A DNA stretch of 38,646 bases from Thermodesulfobacteriaceae bacterium (lineage in GTDB: Bacteria > Desulfobacterota > Thermodesulfobacteria > Thermodesulfobacteriales > Thermodesulfobacteriaceae): contig JANXAD010000016.1 in the NCBI GenBank assembly GCA_025062245.1, positions 1 through 38,646 of the forward strand, read 5' to 3'. The notes beneath the pieces were generated by a model, which had not been told where the DNA came from, ran no database searches, and saw only the letters and a program-made list of their open reading frames with translations. The translations under genes and the position numbers were made by a program. Shown one piece after another: positions 18,880 to 27,569 of this stretch (positions within the stretch are counted from its first letter, which is position 1; each line of letters starts with the position of its first letter).

Positions 18880-18912
18880 AAAAGCCCCTCCTTTAAGGAG
18901 GGGCTTTTTAAT
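18880..18912 (+). terminator. Rho-independent terminator after fhs
   Basis: AAAAGCCCCTCCT (18880-18892) pairs with AGGAGGGGCTTTT (18896-18908) around a three-base loop, followed by a T run. Thirteen paired bases, seven of them G-C, make this a strong terminator. Confidence 0.88.
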
Positions 18913-18966
18913 TTTTAAAAAGAGGATTTTTTTAAAAAAACAGAAAATAAAAAAGGAGGGATTGAG

Positions 18967-19869
18967 ATGTCAGCTAAAATAATAGATGGTGTAGCTATTT
19001 CTAAAGAGATTAGAGAGGGAATTAAAAAGGAGGTTCAAGAATTAAAGGAAAAGCATGGTATTACACCAGGATTAGTAACTATTTTAGTGGGAGAAAATCC
19101 GGCTTCTGTTTCTTATGTCACGGCTAAACAAAAGACAGCTCATGAACTTGGTTTTTATTCTATTCAAGAAAATTTACCTGAAAGTGTTCCAGAAGATGAA
19201 CTTTTAAAAATGATTGAAAAATATAATAATGATCCTAAGATTCATGGAATTTTAGTTCAACTTCCCCTTCCCAAACATATTGATGAAAATAAGGTTATCT
19301 ATGCTATAGATCCAAGAAAGGATGTGGATGGGTTTCATCCTGTAAATGTAGGCAAAATGGTAATTGGTCTTCCTTGCTTTTTACCTTGCACACCTTATGG
19401 AATTTTAGTTCTTTTGGATAAGTCAGGTGCTAAAGTAGATGGTGCTGAGGTAGTGGTGATTGGAAGAAGTAATATTGTAGGAAAACCAGTAGCTATTTTA
19501 CTTTTCCAGAAGAGAAAACCGGTAGGAAATGCCACAGTTACTATTTGCCATACTGCAACCAAAGATATGGCCTTTCATACTAAAAGAGCGGATATTTTAA
19601 TTGTAGCTGCAGGAAAGCCCAAAGTAGTTACAGCAGATATGGTAAAACCAGGGGTAGTAGTAATTGATGTGGGAGTAAATAGAATTGGCACTACTCCTGA
19701 AGGAAAGGCTAAACTTTGTGGAGATGTGGATTTTGATAGTGTAAAGGAAGTGGCTTCTGCGATTACTCCGGTTCCAGGTGGAGTTGGTCCTATGACTATT
19801 ACTATGCTTATGAAAAATACCTTAGAATCTGCTAAGATGTGGGCGGGGCTTCCCTCCGAAGTAGGTTAA
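18967..19869 (+). CDS. folD: Bifunctional methylene-THF dehydrogenase/methenyl-THF cyclohydrolase
   Basis: 300 residues. FolD interconverts 10-formyl-, methenyl- and methylene-tetrahydrofolate, so this one protein covers the second and third steps of the methyl branch. SYVTAKQKTAHELGF holds the catalytic Tyr and Lys (YxxxK), VQLPLPKHID is the cyclohydrolase/folate motif, and PRKDVDGFHPVNVGKM and CTPYGILVLL are conserved. The nucleotide-binding loop is VVVIGRSNIVGKPVAILL, and the C-terminus TPVPGGVGPMTITMLMKNTL is typical. An AAAGGAGGG precedes the ATG. It lies between the fhs terminator and the cooS promoter region. No separate fchA is present. Confidence 0.95.
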   Translation: MSAKIIDGVAISKEIREGIKKEVQELKEKHGITPGLVTILVGENPASVSYVTAKQKTAHELGFYSIQENLPESVPEDELLKMIEKYNNDPKIHGILVQLPLPKHIDENKVIYAIDPRKDVDGFHPVNVGKMVIGLPCFLPCTPYGILVLLDKSGAKVDGAEVVVIGRSNIVGKPVAILLFQKRKPVGNATVTICHTATKDMAFHTKRADILIVAAGKPKVVTADMVKPGVVVIDVGVNRIGTTPEGKAKLCGDVDFDSVKEVASAITPVPGGVGPMTITMLMKNTLESAKMWAGLPSEVG

Positions 19870-19904
19870 TTTTTTTATTATTTAAAAATTTTTTTGAAGA
19901 ACGA

Positions 19905-19933
19905 TTGACTTTTATTTTTTTTGAATAATAATT
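19905..19933 (+). promoter_or_regulatory. Candidate promoter for cooS/acsA
   Basis: TTGACT (19905-19910), 17 bases, ATAATT (19928-19933); a TAATAA at 19926 gives an alternative -10 with a 15-base spacer. It lies 40 bases before the cooS start in the folD-cooS gap. Confidence 0.45.
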
Positions 19934-19970
19934 ATTACTAAGAAAAAAATTTAAAAAGGGGGTAGAGGAA

Positions 19971-22010
19971 ATGATAGACCGTGAAGCAAGATTTGGTAGG
20001 GGGAAGCTCCCACTTCAGGATTGGGTAGCAAGTGAGCTTTATGAGAATGTACCTGAAGATTTTCTTACCATGCCTAAGAGAGTTCTTAGAAGAGGGGTTA
20101 CTCCTTGTGCTTTCGGAAAGGGTGGAACCTGTTGTAAAGTTTGTAACATGGGACCTTGTCAAGTAGTGGAGGGAATTGAAGAATTAAAGGGTATTTGTGG
20201 AGCTACGGCAGCTACTATAGTGGCCAGAAACTTTGCTAGAATGGTAGCCGCTGGAACTTCAGCCCACTCTGACCATGGAAGGCATGTGGCTCATACTTTT
20301 TATGAGGCGGTTCATGGAGAGGCACCTTTCCAGATAAAGGACAAGAGAAAGTTGAGAGTCGTTGCTCAAGCTTTTGGAGTAGATTTAAATCTTCCTGAAG
20401 ATGAAATGGCTAAGAGAGTGGCTGATGAGGCTATGAAGGCTTTTGGTCAGCAAGATGGGGAGTTAAAGTTTGCTTTAAGAGCTCCTAAAACTCTTATTGA
20501 AAAATGGAGAAGACACAGAGTTATACCCAGAGGAGTAGATAGAGAGGTAGTTGAGCTCTTACATAGAACCAGTGTAGGTGTGGACCAAGACTACAGACAT
20601 ATTCTTTTGGGAGCTGCCCGTTGTTCTTTGGCTGATGGTTGGGGTGGTTCTATGATTGCTACGGAGCTTCAAGATATTATGCTCGGGACTCCCACTCCTA
20701 TTAAAACTAAAGTAAATATAGGACTTGCTACTATTAAAAAGGATCATGTAAATGTAGTAGTTCATGGACACGATCCTACCTTAGCTGAAGCTTTAGCGGT
20801 TTGTGCCAATGATCCTGAGATTATAGCTGAGGCTAAAAAAGTAGGAGCTAAGGGGGTTAATTTAACTGGTATTTGTTGTACTGGAAATGAAGTCTTAATG
20901 AGATATGGAATTCCTGTAGCTGGAAGTTTTACTCAACAGGAGACAGCTATTGGAACAGGAGCTATAGAAGCTGTAGTAGTTGATGTCCAGTGTATTATGT
21001 TAAATATAGTAGACATAGCTAAGTTCTTCCATACTGTAGTTATTACGACCAGTGAAATAGCCAAGATGCCTGGGGCCCATCATATAGAGTTTGAAACTTC
21101 AAGAGCTTTAGATATTGCTAAGGAAATTTTGAAAATGGCTATTTCTCGTTATCCCTATAGAGATCAAAGTAAAGTTAGAATACCTGAGCGTAGTGTGGAT
21201 GTAATAGTAGGTTTTAGCCATGAGACTATTATGTATATGTTGGGTGGAAGATTTAGAGCTTCTTACAAGCCTTTAAATGAAAATGTAATTAATGGGAGAA
21301 TTTTAGGGCTTGCAGCCTTTGCTGGTTGTGATAATTATAGGGTAGGGGAATCTATCACTATTGAAGCAGCTAAGGAGCTTATTGCTAATAATGTTCTTGT
21401 CTTAGCTACAGGATGTGCAGCTGTTAGACTTGGAACAGCTGGGCTTTTGAGACCTGAAGCGGCAGAACTTGCTGGACCAGGATTAAGGGAAGTTTTAGAG
21501 GCTGTAGGATGTCCTCCAGTTCTTCACATGGGTTCTTGTGTAGATAATTCAAGAATTCTCTTAGCAGCCACTGAAATTGTAAGAACCGGAGGACTTGGAG
21601 AAGACATATTCCAAATTCCAGCAGTTGGTGCAGCCCCTGAATGGATGAGTGAAAAGGCTATCGCTATTGGAATGTATTTTGTAACTACTGGAGTACAGGT
21701 AATCTTTGGCCCAACCTTTCCTACTCTTAATAGTAAAGAGGTTTGTGACTTTCTATTTAATGAAATAGAAGGTTATTTTGGAGGAAACTGGAGAGTAGCC
21801 AGAACGGCTAATGAGTTTGCCAATCTTATGATAGATAGAATTAATTTTGGTAGAAGAGGTCTTGGAATTGATGTGCCTAAGCCAAGAATCCTTTACGATA
21901 TGGCTATGAGAAGAGCTTTAGCTGCTCCGAAGGTGGAAACTCCCCAACATGTGGTTGGATATTATGGTCCTATAGCTCTAAAAGGTAGTGTCGAAGAGAA
22001 AAGAGCCTAA
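19971..22010 (+). CDS. cooS: Carbon monoxide dehydrogenase catalytic subunit (ACS-associated)
   Basis: 679 residues, the usual size of CooS/AcsA. It reduces CO2 to CO at a Ni-Fe-S C-cluster and delivers CO to acetyl-CoA synthase. The N-terminal cysteines sit as expected: Cys46 and Cys54 for the D-cluster, Cys55, Cys58, Cys63 and Cys76 for the B-cluster (CAFGKGGTCCKVCNMGPCQ). SAHSDHGRHVAHTF carries the conserved His residues, and GICCTGNEVLMRYGIP, VVDVQCIMLNIVDIA, LAAFAGCDNYRVGES, LATGCAAVRLGTAG and MGSCVDNSRI hold C-cluster and proton-path residues. The leader GGGGTAGAGGAAATG is shared almost exactly with acsB. It is followed by a terminator. No cooC or cooF lies next to it, and acsB is 8 kb downstream behind the Hdr/Met genes. 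Confidence 0.95.
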   Translation: MIDREARFGRGKLPLQDWVASELYENVPEDFLTMPKRVLRRGVTPCAFGKGGTCCKVCNMGPCQVVEGIEELKGICGATAATIVARNFARMVAAGTSAHSDHGRHVAHTFYEAVHGEAPFQIKDKRKLRVVAQAFGVDLNLPEDEMAKRVADEAMKAFGQQDGELKFALRAPKTLIEKWRRHRVIPRGVDREVVELLHRTSVGVDQDYRHILLGAARCSLADGWGGSMIATELQDIMLGTPTPIKTKVNIGLATIKKDHVNVVVHGHDPTLAEALAVCANDPEIIAEAKKVGAKGVNLTGICCTGNEVLMRYGIPVAGSFTQQETAIGTGAIEAVVVDVQCIMLNIVDIAKFFHTVVITTSEIAKMPGAHHIEFETSRALDIAKEILKMAISRYPYRDQSKVRIPERSVDVIVGFSHETIMYMLGGRFRASYKPLNENVINGRILGLAAFAGCDNYRVGESITIEAAKELIANNVLVLATGCAAVRLGTAGLLRPEAAELAGPGLREVLEAVGCPPVLHMGSCVDNSRILLAATEIVRTGGLGEDIFQIPAVGAAPEWMSEKAIAIGMYFVTTGVQVIFGPTFPTLNSKEVCDFLFNEIEGYFGGNWRVARTANEFANLMIDRINFGRRGLGIDVPKPRILYDMAMRRALAAPKVETPQHVVGYYGPIALKGSVEEKRA

Positions 22011-22024
22011 CTTTGATTAAAAGT

Positions 22025-22061
22025 GGTCAAGAGAGAATGAAAAATCTCTCTTGACCTTTTA
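22025..22061 (+). terminator. Rho-independent terminator after cooS
   Basis: GGTCAAGAGAGA (22025-22036) pairs perfectly with TCTCTCTTGACC (22045-22056) around an eight-base loop, followed by TTTT. It isolates cooS from hdrA. Confidence 0.85.
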
Positions 22062-22078
22062 AATTATTTTTATATACT
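22051..22078 (+). promoter_or_regulatory. Candidate hdrA promoter embedded in the cooS terminator
   Basis: TTGACC (22051-22056), which is also the 3' end of the terminator stem, is followed after 16 bases by TATACT (22073-22078). hdrA starts 31 bases further on. The position and both hexamers fit a sigma-70-type promoter. Confidence 0.45.
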
Positions 22079-22109
22079 TTTTAAAAAAGTTTAAAGGGGG
22101 ATGAATAAA

Positions 22110-25100
22110 ATGGGTAATGCCAAAGGTAAAGTTTTGATTTTAGGTGGTGGTATTGCAGGAATTCAATCTGCTTTAGATTTAGCAGATCTTGGGTATTATG
22201 TATATTTAGTGGAGAAGAAGGCCACCATTGGTGGGGTTATGGCTCAACTTGATAAGACTTTTCCCACCAATGACTGCAGTATATGAATTTTGGCTCCCAA
22301 GATGGTGGAGGCCGGTAGGTCTCCCAATATTGAAATTTTGACTTTAAGTGAAGTTGAAAGTATTGAGGGAGAACCTGGAAATTTTAAGGTTAAAGTTAAA
22401 ATAAATCCCCGTTATATAGATCCAGCTAAGTGTACTGCTTGTGGAGATTGTGCTAAATATTGTCCCAGATTGGCTATAGATTATTTTAATGCCAATTTAA
22501 CTTTTACTCGTTCTGCTCGTATAGATCTTCCTCAAGCAGTTCCCACTATCTATTATATAGATGCTGAGACTTGTTTACATTTAAATTATGAAACCTGCAT
22601 GCTTTGTACTAATATTTGTGGACCTAACGCTATAGATTTTTCTCAAAAGCCTGAATATAAAGAATTAGAAGTAGGAGCGATTATTATAGCTCCTGGGTTT
22701 GGTCCTGTTCCTCAAGAAGCTTTAGAAAAATTTGGTTATGGAATTTATGACGATGTGTTAACCAGTATTGAAGTTGAGCGTATGACCTGTGTTTCTGGAC
22801 CTACAGAGGGAGAGGTAATTAGACCTTCTGATTTTAAACATCCCAAAAAAATAGCCTATATTCAGTGTGTAGGTTCCCGTGATATTACTTGTGATAGAAA
22901 TTATTGTTCTTCAGTTTGTTGTATGTATGCAGTAAAAGAGGCTACCATCATAAAGGAACACGAACCAGAGGCTGAAATAACTTTATATTTTATGGATGTA
23001 AGAACTCAAGGAAAGGGCTTTGATGAGGCTTTTAGAAATTTTGTAGAAAAATATGGAATGAAAATTGTCAGAGCAAGGCCTCCTAAGGTTGAAAAGGTTG
23101 GAGAAAAGATAGCTTTAACTTATGTAGATGAAGATGGTCAAAGAAAAAGAGAGCTTTATGATATGATAGTTCTTTCGGTAGGGCTTTCACCTCCTAAGGA
23201 TGCAGAAAAGTTAGCTTCTGTTTTTGGAATAGATCTTAATGAATTCAGATTTGCTAAGACTTCAACTTTAAAACCTATTGAAACTAATCGTCCTGGCATT
23301 TATGTCATCGGAGCCTTCCAGGGGCCCAAGGATATTCCTGAAAGTGTTATGCAAGCCTCAGGTGGAGCAGCTACGGTTTCAGAAATTCTTAGAGAAGGAA
23401 GATTTAGTAGTTATATAGTAAAGGAGTATCCACCTGAAGATTTAGAACTTATGTCTGGAGAACCAAGAATTGGAGTATTTGTATGTCACTGTGGGGTAAA
23501 TATTGCTGGAGTGGTAAATGTTAAGGAATTAGTAGAATATGCTAAAACCTTACCTAATGTGGTGCATGCTGAGAATTTGACCTATGCTTGTGCTCAAGAT
23601 GCTTTAGAACATATTAAGAAGAAAATAAAAGAAGTTAAGCTTAATCGTGTAGTAGTTTCTGCTTGTTCTCCCAGAACCCATGAACCTCTTTTTCAAGATA
23701 CTGTCCGTGAGGTAGGTCTAAATCTTGCTTTATTTGAAATGGCAAATATTAGAGACCAGTGCACTTGGGTTCATGCAGATAATCCTGAGAAGGCTGCCGA
23801 GAAGGCTAAGGATTTAATTAGAATGGGAGTTGCTAAAGCTAGAAGACTTAAACCCCTTGTTCTTCAAAGAGTATCTGTTACTCCCACGGCTTTAGTAATA
23901 GGAGGTGGAGTAGCAGGAATGGTTTCAGCTTTATCTATTGCAGAGCAAGGTTTTCAAGTCTATCTTGTGGAGAAGGAGCCTGAATTAGGAGGAAGTTTGA
24001 AAAGGGTTAAGTATTTAATTTCAGGAGAGAATCCTCAAGAGTTTTTAAAAGACCTTATTTCAAAGGTTGAGAATCATCCCAATATAAAGATTTATAAGGG
24101 AGCTCAAATTGAGAACATATCGGGATATATAGGAAATTTCACTACCACAGTAAGAATAGGAGATACTTCTGAAGTGGTAAATCATGGGGTAGTGGTGGTA
24201 GCTACGGGTGGAAAAGAATATAGACCATCAAAGTATCCTTTAGATGGAAAGAAGGTTATTACTCAGCTTGAGTTAGAGGAAAGATTATTGGAAAATAAAG
24301 ATTTAGATAAGATTAAAAAAGTAGTCATGATTCAGTGTGCAGGTTCAAGGGGCGAAGAGTTAGGATATTGTAGTAAAGTTTGTTGTGTTCAAGCTTTGAA
24401 GAATGCTTTAAAGATTAAGGAAATAAAACCTGAAGCTGAGGTGTTTATTCTTTATATGGATTTAAGGGCCTATGGTTTTTATGAGAAAAATTATTTTGAA
24501 GCCAGAAAAAAAGGAATTAAGTTTATTAGGTTTACCAATGAAAGGAGACCTCAAGTAGTAGAGGGAGGAGTTAAAGTTTATGACATGATAGCTGGGGAGG
24601 AACTTTTTATTCCTGCAGATTTAGTGGTGCTTTCTGTTGGAATTGTGCCTTCTGAAGACCAAGAAGCGGTAAATATGCTTAGAATTCCCTGTGGTGCTGA
24701 AGATGGTTTTCTTATGGAAGCCCATGTAAAATTAAGACCGGTAGATACAGCTACAGATGGAGTTTTTATTTGTGGACTAGCCCATGGGCCAAAACCTTTA
24801 GAAGAAGTTATATCTCAAGCTAAGGCTGCCGCAGGAAGAGCTTCTATTCCTCTAGCTAAGAAGGAGGTAGAGGTTTCACCTATTGTGGCTGCAGTGGAGG
24901 AAGCAAAGTGTATTGGATGTGGTATTTGTGTAGAACTTTGTCCCTTTACAGCTATTGAATTAATTAAAGTAGATAAGAAAAGAAAGGCTAAGGTTATAAC
25001 TGCAGCTTGTAAGGCTTGTGGTATTTGTGCTTCCCATTGTCCAGTTTTTGCCATAGATTTAGGTGGATACACTAAAGAGGCAATTTTGGAGCAGTTGGCA

Positions 25101-25163
25101 GGTTTTAAGAAGGAACCTATGGAGAAGGTAGTAGAGGAGGAGAAAGTAGAGGTAGGTAATTAA
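22110..25163 (+). CDS. hdrA: Selenocysteine-containing HdrA, two-flavin long form
   Basis: The 1017-residue product needs the in-frame UGA at 22284-22286 (residue 59) to be read as selenocysteine. It falls in [15 protein letters not shown], where other HdrA proteins have Cys (DCxxCILAPKM). HdrA is the flavoprotein that splits electron pairs in Hdr complexes. Half one: FAD loop [20 protein letters not shown], the Sec motif, a ferredoxin-type cluster ([12 protein letters not shown], from residue 108) and QCVGSRD...YCSSVCC. Half two: a second FAD loop [17 protein letters not shown] (about 595), [18 protein letters not shown], and two C-terminal 4Fe-4S motifs ([12 protein letters not shown] at 934, [12 protein letters not shown]). 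Half two lacks the Sec motif. The ATG at 22110 is preferred over 22101, which touches the GGGGG ribosome binding site. First gene of the Hdr/Met operon. Confidence 0.92.
22287..22313 (+). promoter_or_regulatory. SECIS-like hairpin for hdrA
   Basis: Immediately downstream of the UGA, GGCTCC (22292-22297) can pair with GGAGGCC (22307-22313, one bulged G). The nine-base apical loop CAAGATGGT has GGU 18-20 bases after the UGA, the placement expected for a bacterial SECIS bound by SelB. Found by eye, not by folding. Confidence 0.6.
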
Positions 25164-25195
25164 GAGAATTTTAAAAAGAGAAGGGGGGAGAGGAG

Positions 25196-25906
25196 ATGAG
25201 TTTTGATCCCAGAATATTAGCTTTTATGTGTCATTGGTGAGCTTATACAGCGGCTGACGGAGCCGGGGTTGCTCGTCAAAGTTATCCACCCTATTTAAGG
25301 GTAGTAAGAGTAATGTGTACCGGGAGAGTGGATCCTTTATTTGTGATGACTGCTTTTAACAATGGGGCAGATGGGGTCTTAGTTGCGGGATGTAGGCTCG
25401 GGGAGTGTAAATATTCAGAGGGTAATTTAGAGGCTTTAATTATGGGTGAAGCAGTAAAAAATATCTTAAGGCTTATTGGAATGGAGGAGAAAAGATTGAG
25501 ACTGGATTGGGTTTCCTCTTCTGAGGCTTCAAGGATTGTTGAAATTATTAAGGACTTTTCTTATACTTTACAAGAAATTGGACCTTTAGGAGTAAAGGAA
25601 GGTTGGAGTGAGGAGGATAAAAAATTTTATTTAGAAAGCGCTGTAGCTCTTTGTAATAATATGCAATTTAGGTCTGCCTATGGAAATTTAGCTCGGGAAA
25701 TAAAAAAGTTGGGAGATTTTTCCTTAGAGGTTATCACTAAAAAGGTAGAGGAAAAGCTCTTGCCCTCTATTAAAACCAGACTTTATGAGATTGAGATTAA
25801 GGAATTGGTGAAAGAAGGTCCTAAGAGTTTAGATTATATAATTGCTAAAACCAAAGGAGATCCAGTTGAAATAGAAAAAATCTTGTCTAAAATAATAAAA
25901 ACTTAA
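25196..25906 (+). CDS. mvhD: Selenocysteine-containing MvhD/VhuD-type electron transfer protein
   Basis: 236 residues if the in-frame UGA at 25238-25240 is read as selenocysteine 15. MSFDPRILAFMCHWU-AYTAADGAGVARQ matches the MvhD N-terminus CxWCSYxGADxAG, with Sec in place of the second Cys. The rest is canonical: VMCTGRVDPLFVMTAFNNGA, then VAGCRLGECKYSEGNLEA, giving Cys12, Sec15, Cys41, Cys66 and Cys71 as probable iron-sulfur ligands. MvhD carries a 2Fe-2S cluster that links an electron donor to HdrA. A C-terminal extension (about 140-236) is longer than in the usual 140-residue MvhD and ends in a helix-turn-helix-like segment; its role is unknown. Translation from an ATG at 25313 would lose the N-terminal motif. 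The ribosome binding site is GGGGGGAGAGGAG. A 32-base gap separates it from hdrA. Confidence 0.88.
25251..25265 (+). promoter_or_regulatory. SECIS-like hairpin for mvhD
   Basis: CGGCT (25251-25255) pairs perfectly with AGCCG (25261-25265) around the loop GACGG, 11 to 25 bases after the UGA. The stem may extend through CAG (25248-25250) and TTG (25269-25271) with a GGG bulge. The G-rich loop fits a SelB-recognised SECIS. Confidence 0.55.
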
Positions 25907-25917
25907 GGAGGGCTACT

Positions 25918-26481
25918 TTGAGTGTAGAGAGCCTAACTGAAAAACTTTTAGAGAAAGTTCAAGAACCTAAATTAAAAGCTTTAGTTTCAGGTCAGGTTGA
26001 AAGTTTTGATCAGTGTTTTAGATGTGGTGCTTGTTCAGGAATTTGTCCGGTTAAAAAAACTACTCAAGTTTTTGATCCTCGCAAAATTATACATCTTTTA
26101 CTTTTGGGTTTTAAGGAAAAAATATTAAATGAAGTTTTATGGTATTGCTCCCAGTGTGGAAGTTGTGTTCCAGTTTGTCCTATGGATGTGAAACCTAAGG
26201 AAGTTATTGCGGCTTTAAGGAAATTTATGTTAGATGAGGGTTTAATTACCTTAGATGATCTTTTTGAGTTGGGAAAATTTGCTAGAGTTATCAGGGATAA
26301 GTGTATTGTTTGTTTAACCTGTGTTAGACTTTGTCCTTTTTCAGCTCCAGTAATAAATCTTGAAGGGTATGCGGAAATTCAGGTAGATAAATGTAAGGCT
26401 TGTGGAATTTGTGTCCAGGGTTGTCCGGCCCGAGCAATAGAATTAAGAAAAAATCCTGAATATATGGAGGTTAGGTACTAA
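25918..26481 (+). CDS. hdrC: HdrC-like protein with four 4Fe-4S motifs
   Basis: 187 residues from a TTG start set by AAGGAGGG. The first half is HdrC-like: CFRCGACSGICP (Cys33, 36, 39, 43) and CSQCGSCVPVCP (Cys77, 80, 83, 87), with the linking helix RKIIHLLLLGFKE seen in HdrC. The second half adds a ferredoxin module: CIVCLTCVRLCP (Cys129-139) and CKACGICVQGCP (Cys159-169). Ordinary HdrC ends soon after the second motif, so this is an extended form that can pass electrons through four clusters. HdrB, the usual partner with the CCG domains, is not encoded here. It lies 11 bases after mvhD, and its TAA overlaps the ATG of the next gene by one base. Confidence 0.85.
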   Translation: MSVESLTEKLLEKVQEPKLKALVSGQVESFDQCFRCGACSGICPVKKTTQVFDPRKIIHLLLLGFKEKILNEVLWYCSQCGSCVPVCPMDVKPKEVIAALRKFMLDEGLITLDDLFELGKFARVIRDKCIVCLTCVRLCPFSAPVINLEGYAEIQVDKCKACGICVQGCPARAIELRKNPEYMEVRY

Positions 26482-26879
26482 TGGAAGAAAAGGGATTTAA
26501 ATTAGGAATCCTTTGTTGTAATTATACTAATTTAGCAGAAAAGGAGGATTTTCAAGATATTTTAGGTGAAGTTATTATGAAAAGATATCCCTGTTCTGGG
26601 CACATTGAGATTACAGATATTTTGAGGACCTTTAGAGAGGGGGCAGAAGCAGTTTTAGTTGCTGGTTGTCAAAAAGGGACTTGTCATAATGAGAATGGAA
26701 GTTCAAGGGCTGAGCATCAAGTGGAAGGAGCTCAGAAACTTATTGAAGAAATAGGGCTTCCTAAGGAATTTTTAAAATTTGTTTATGTAGAAAGATTAAA
26801 TACGGGAGATTTTATAGATAAGGTTAAAGGTTTTTATAAGGAAGTATTAAATAAACTTTTAAAGGAGAAGAGGGTATGA
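26481..26879 (+). CDS. mvhD: Second MvhD-family protein (no selenocysteine)
   Basis: 132 residues, normal length for MvhD. ILCCNYTNLAEKEDF replaces the CxWC motif with an adjacent Cys pair. RYPCSGHIEITDILRTFREG and VAGCQKGTCHNENGSSRAEH keep the other probable 2Fe-2S ligands. In Hdr complexes MvhD joins the electron donor to HdrA; this divergent copy sits between hdrC and metV and is coupled to both, overlapping hdrC by one base and metV by four (ATGA). The order suggests it may connect the HdrC end of the complex to MetV, but that is inference. Both MvhD paralogues are in one operon, so they are probably not interchangeable. Confidence 0.8.
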   Translation: MEEKGFKLGILCCNYTNLAEKEDFQDILGEVIMKRYPCSGHIEITDILRTFREGAEAVLVAGCQKGTCHNENGSSRAEHQVEGAQKLIEEIGLPKEFLKFVYVERLNTGDFIDKVKGFYKEVLNKLLKEKRV

Positions 26880-27544
26880 TAATTGCTGAAAGAAGGCCCT
26901 TACCTAAGATTTTAAAAAATATTGAACCATATAGAAAAATTTTAGTATTAGGTTGTAGAGGATGTGTGGCTATTTGTTCTGCAGGAGGGGATAGAGAGGT
27001 AGCTATTTTAGCAGAGGCTATAAGACTTGCTCGTGAGAGAGCAGGAAATCCTGTAGAGGTTTTAGAGGAAACCTTTATTAGGCAGTGTGATCCTGAATAT
27101 TTGACAACCTTAGGAGAATTAGGAAAACAGGTAGATGCTATTGTAAGTTTAGCCTGTGGGGTAGGGGTAAACTTTATTGCAGACCTTTATCCAGAGGTTA
27201 GAATATTTCCGGGGGTGGATACCACCTTTTATGGAGCTAATGTGGCCTTAGGGGAATGGATAGAAAAGTGTAGAGGTTGTGGAGAGTGTATCATTGATAT
27301 GACCGGGGGGCTTTGTCCTATAGCAAGATGTGCTAAGGTTTTACTTAATGGTCCCTGTGGTGGTTCCCAAAATGGTAGATGTGAAGTAAGAGAAGATATG
27401 CCCTGTGTTTGGCATTTAATTGTAGAAAGGCTTACTAAAAGGGGTGAACTTGATAGACTTATGGAAATTTGGGGACCTAAGGATTGGAGAGCCTCTGGAG
27501 GAGAAGGTTTAAGAGTTAGAGAAAGATCAGATTTAAAGGTTTAA
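26876..27544 (+). CDS. metV: MetV, partner subunit of methylene-THF reductase
   Basis: 222 residues, the normal length. MetV forms a complex with MetF in acetogens and carries iron-sulfur/zinc sites. The N-terminal part has VLGCRGCVAICSAGGDREVA and FIRQCDPEYLTTL; the C-terminal part has the dense cysteine cluster KCRGCGECIIDMTGGLCPIA then RCAKVLLNGPCGGSQNGRCE and PCVWHL. GPCGGSQNGRCEV is the family hallmark. It starts inside the end of the second mvhD (ATGA overlap) and lies 25 bases before the metF-acsD gene. With MetF it reduces methylene-THF to methyl-THF, here presumably with electrons from HdrA/HdrC/MvhD, as proposed for the Moorella MetFV-Hdr-Mvh gene cluster. Confidence 0.88.
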   Translation: MIIAERRPLPKILKNIEPYRKILVLGCRGCVAICSAGGDREVAILAEAIRLARERAGNPVEVLEETFIRQCDPEYLTTLGELGKQVDAIVSLACGVGVNFIADLYPEVRIFPGVDTTFYGANVALGEWIEKCRGCGECIIDMTGGLCPIARCAKVLLNGPCGGSQNGRCEVREDMPCVWHLIVERLTKRGELDRLMEIWGPKDWRASGGEGLRVRERSDLKV

Positions 27545-27569
27545 GAGAATTCGTAGAGGAGGGGGGTCC

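Noticed and set aside
22284-22286. UGA in hdrA as a nonsense mutation or sequencing error
   Set aside because: It lies exactly at a conserved redox Cys, is followed by a SECIS-like hairpin, and a second gene in the same operon has the same arrangement; random decay would not do this.
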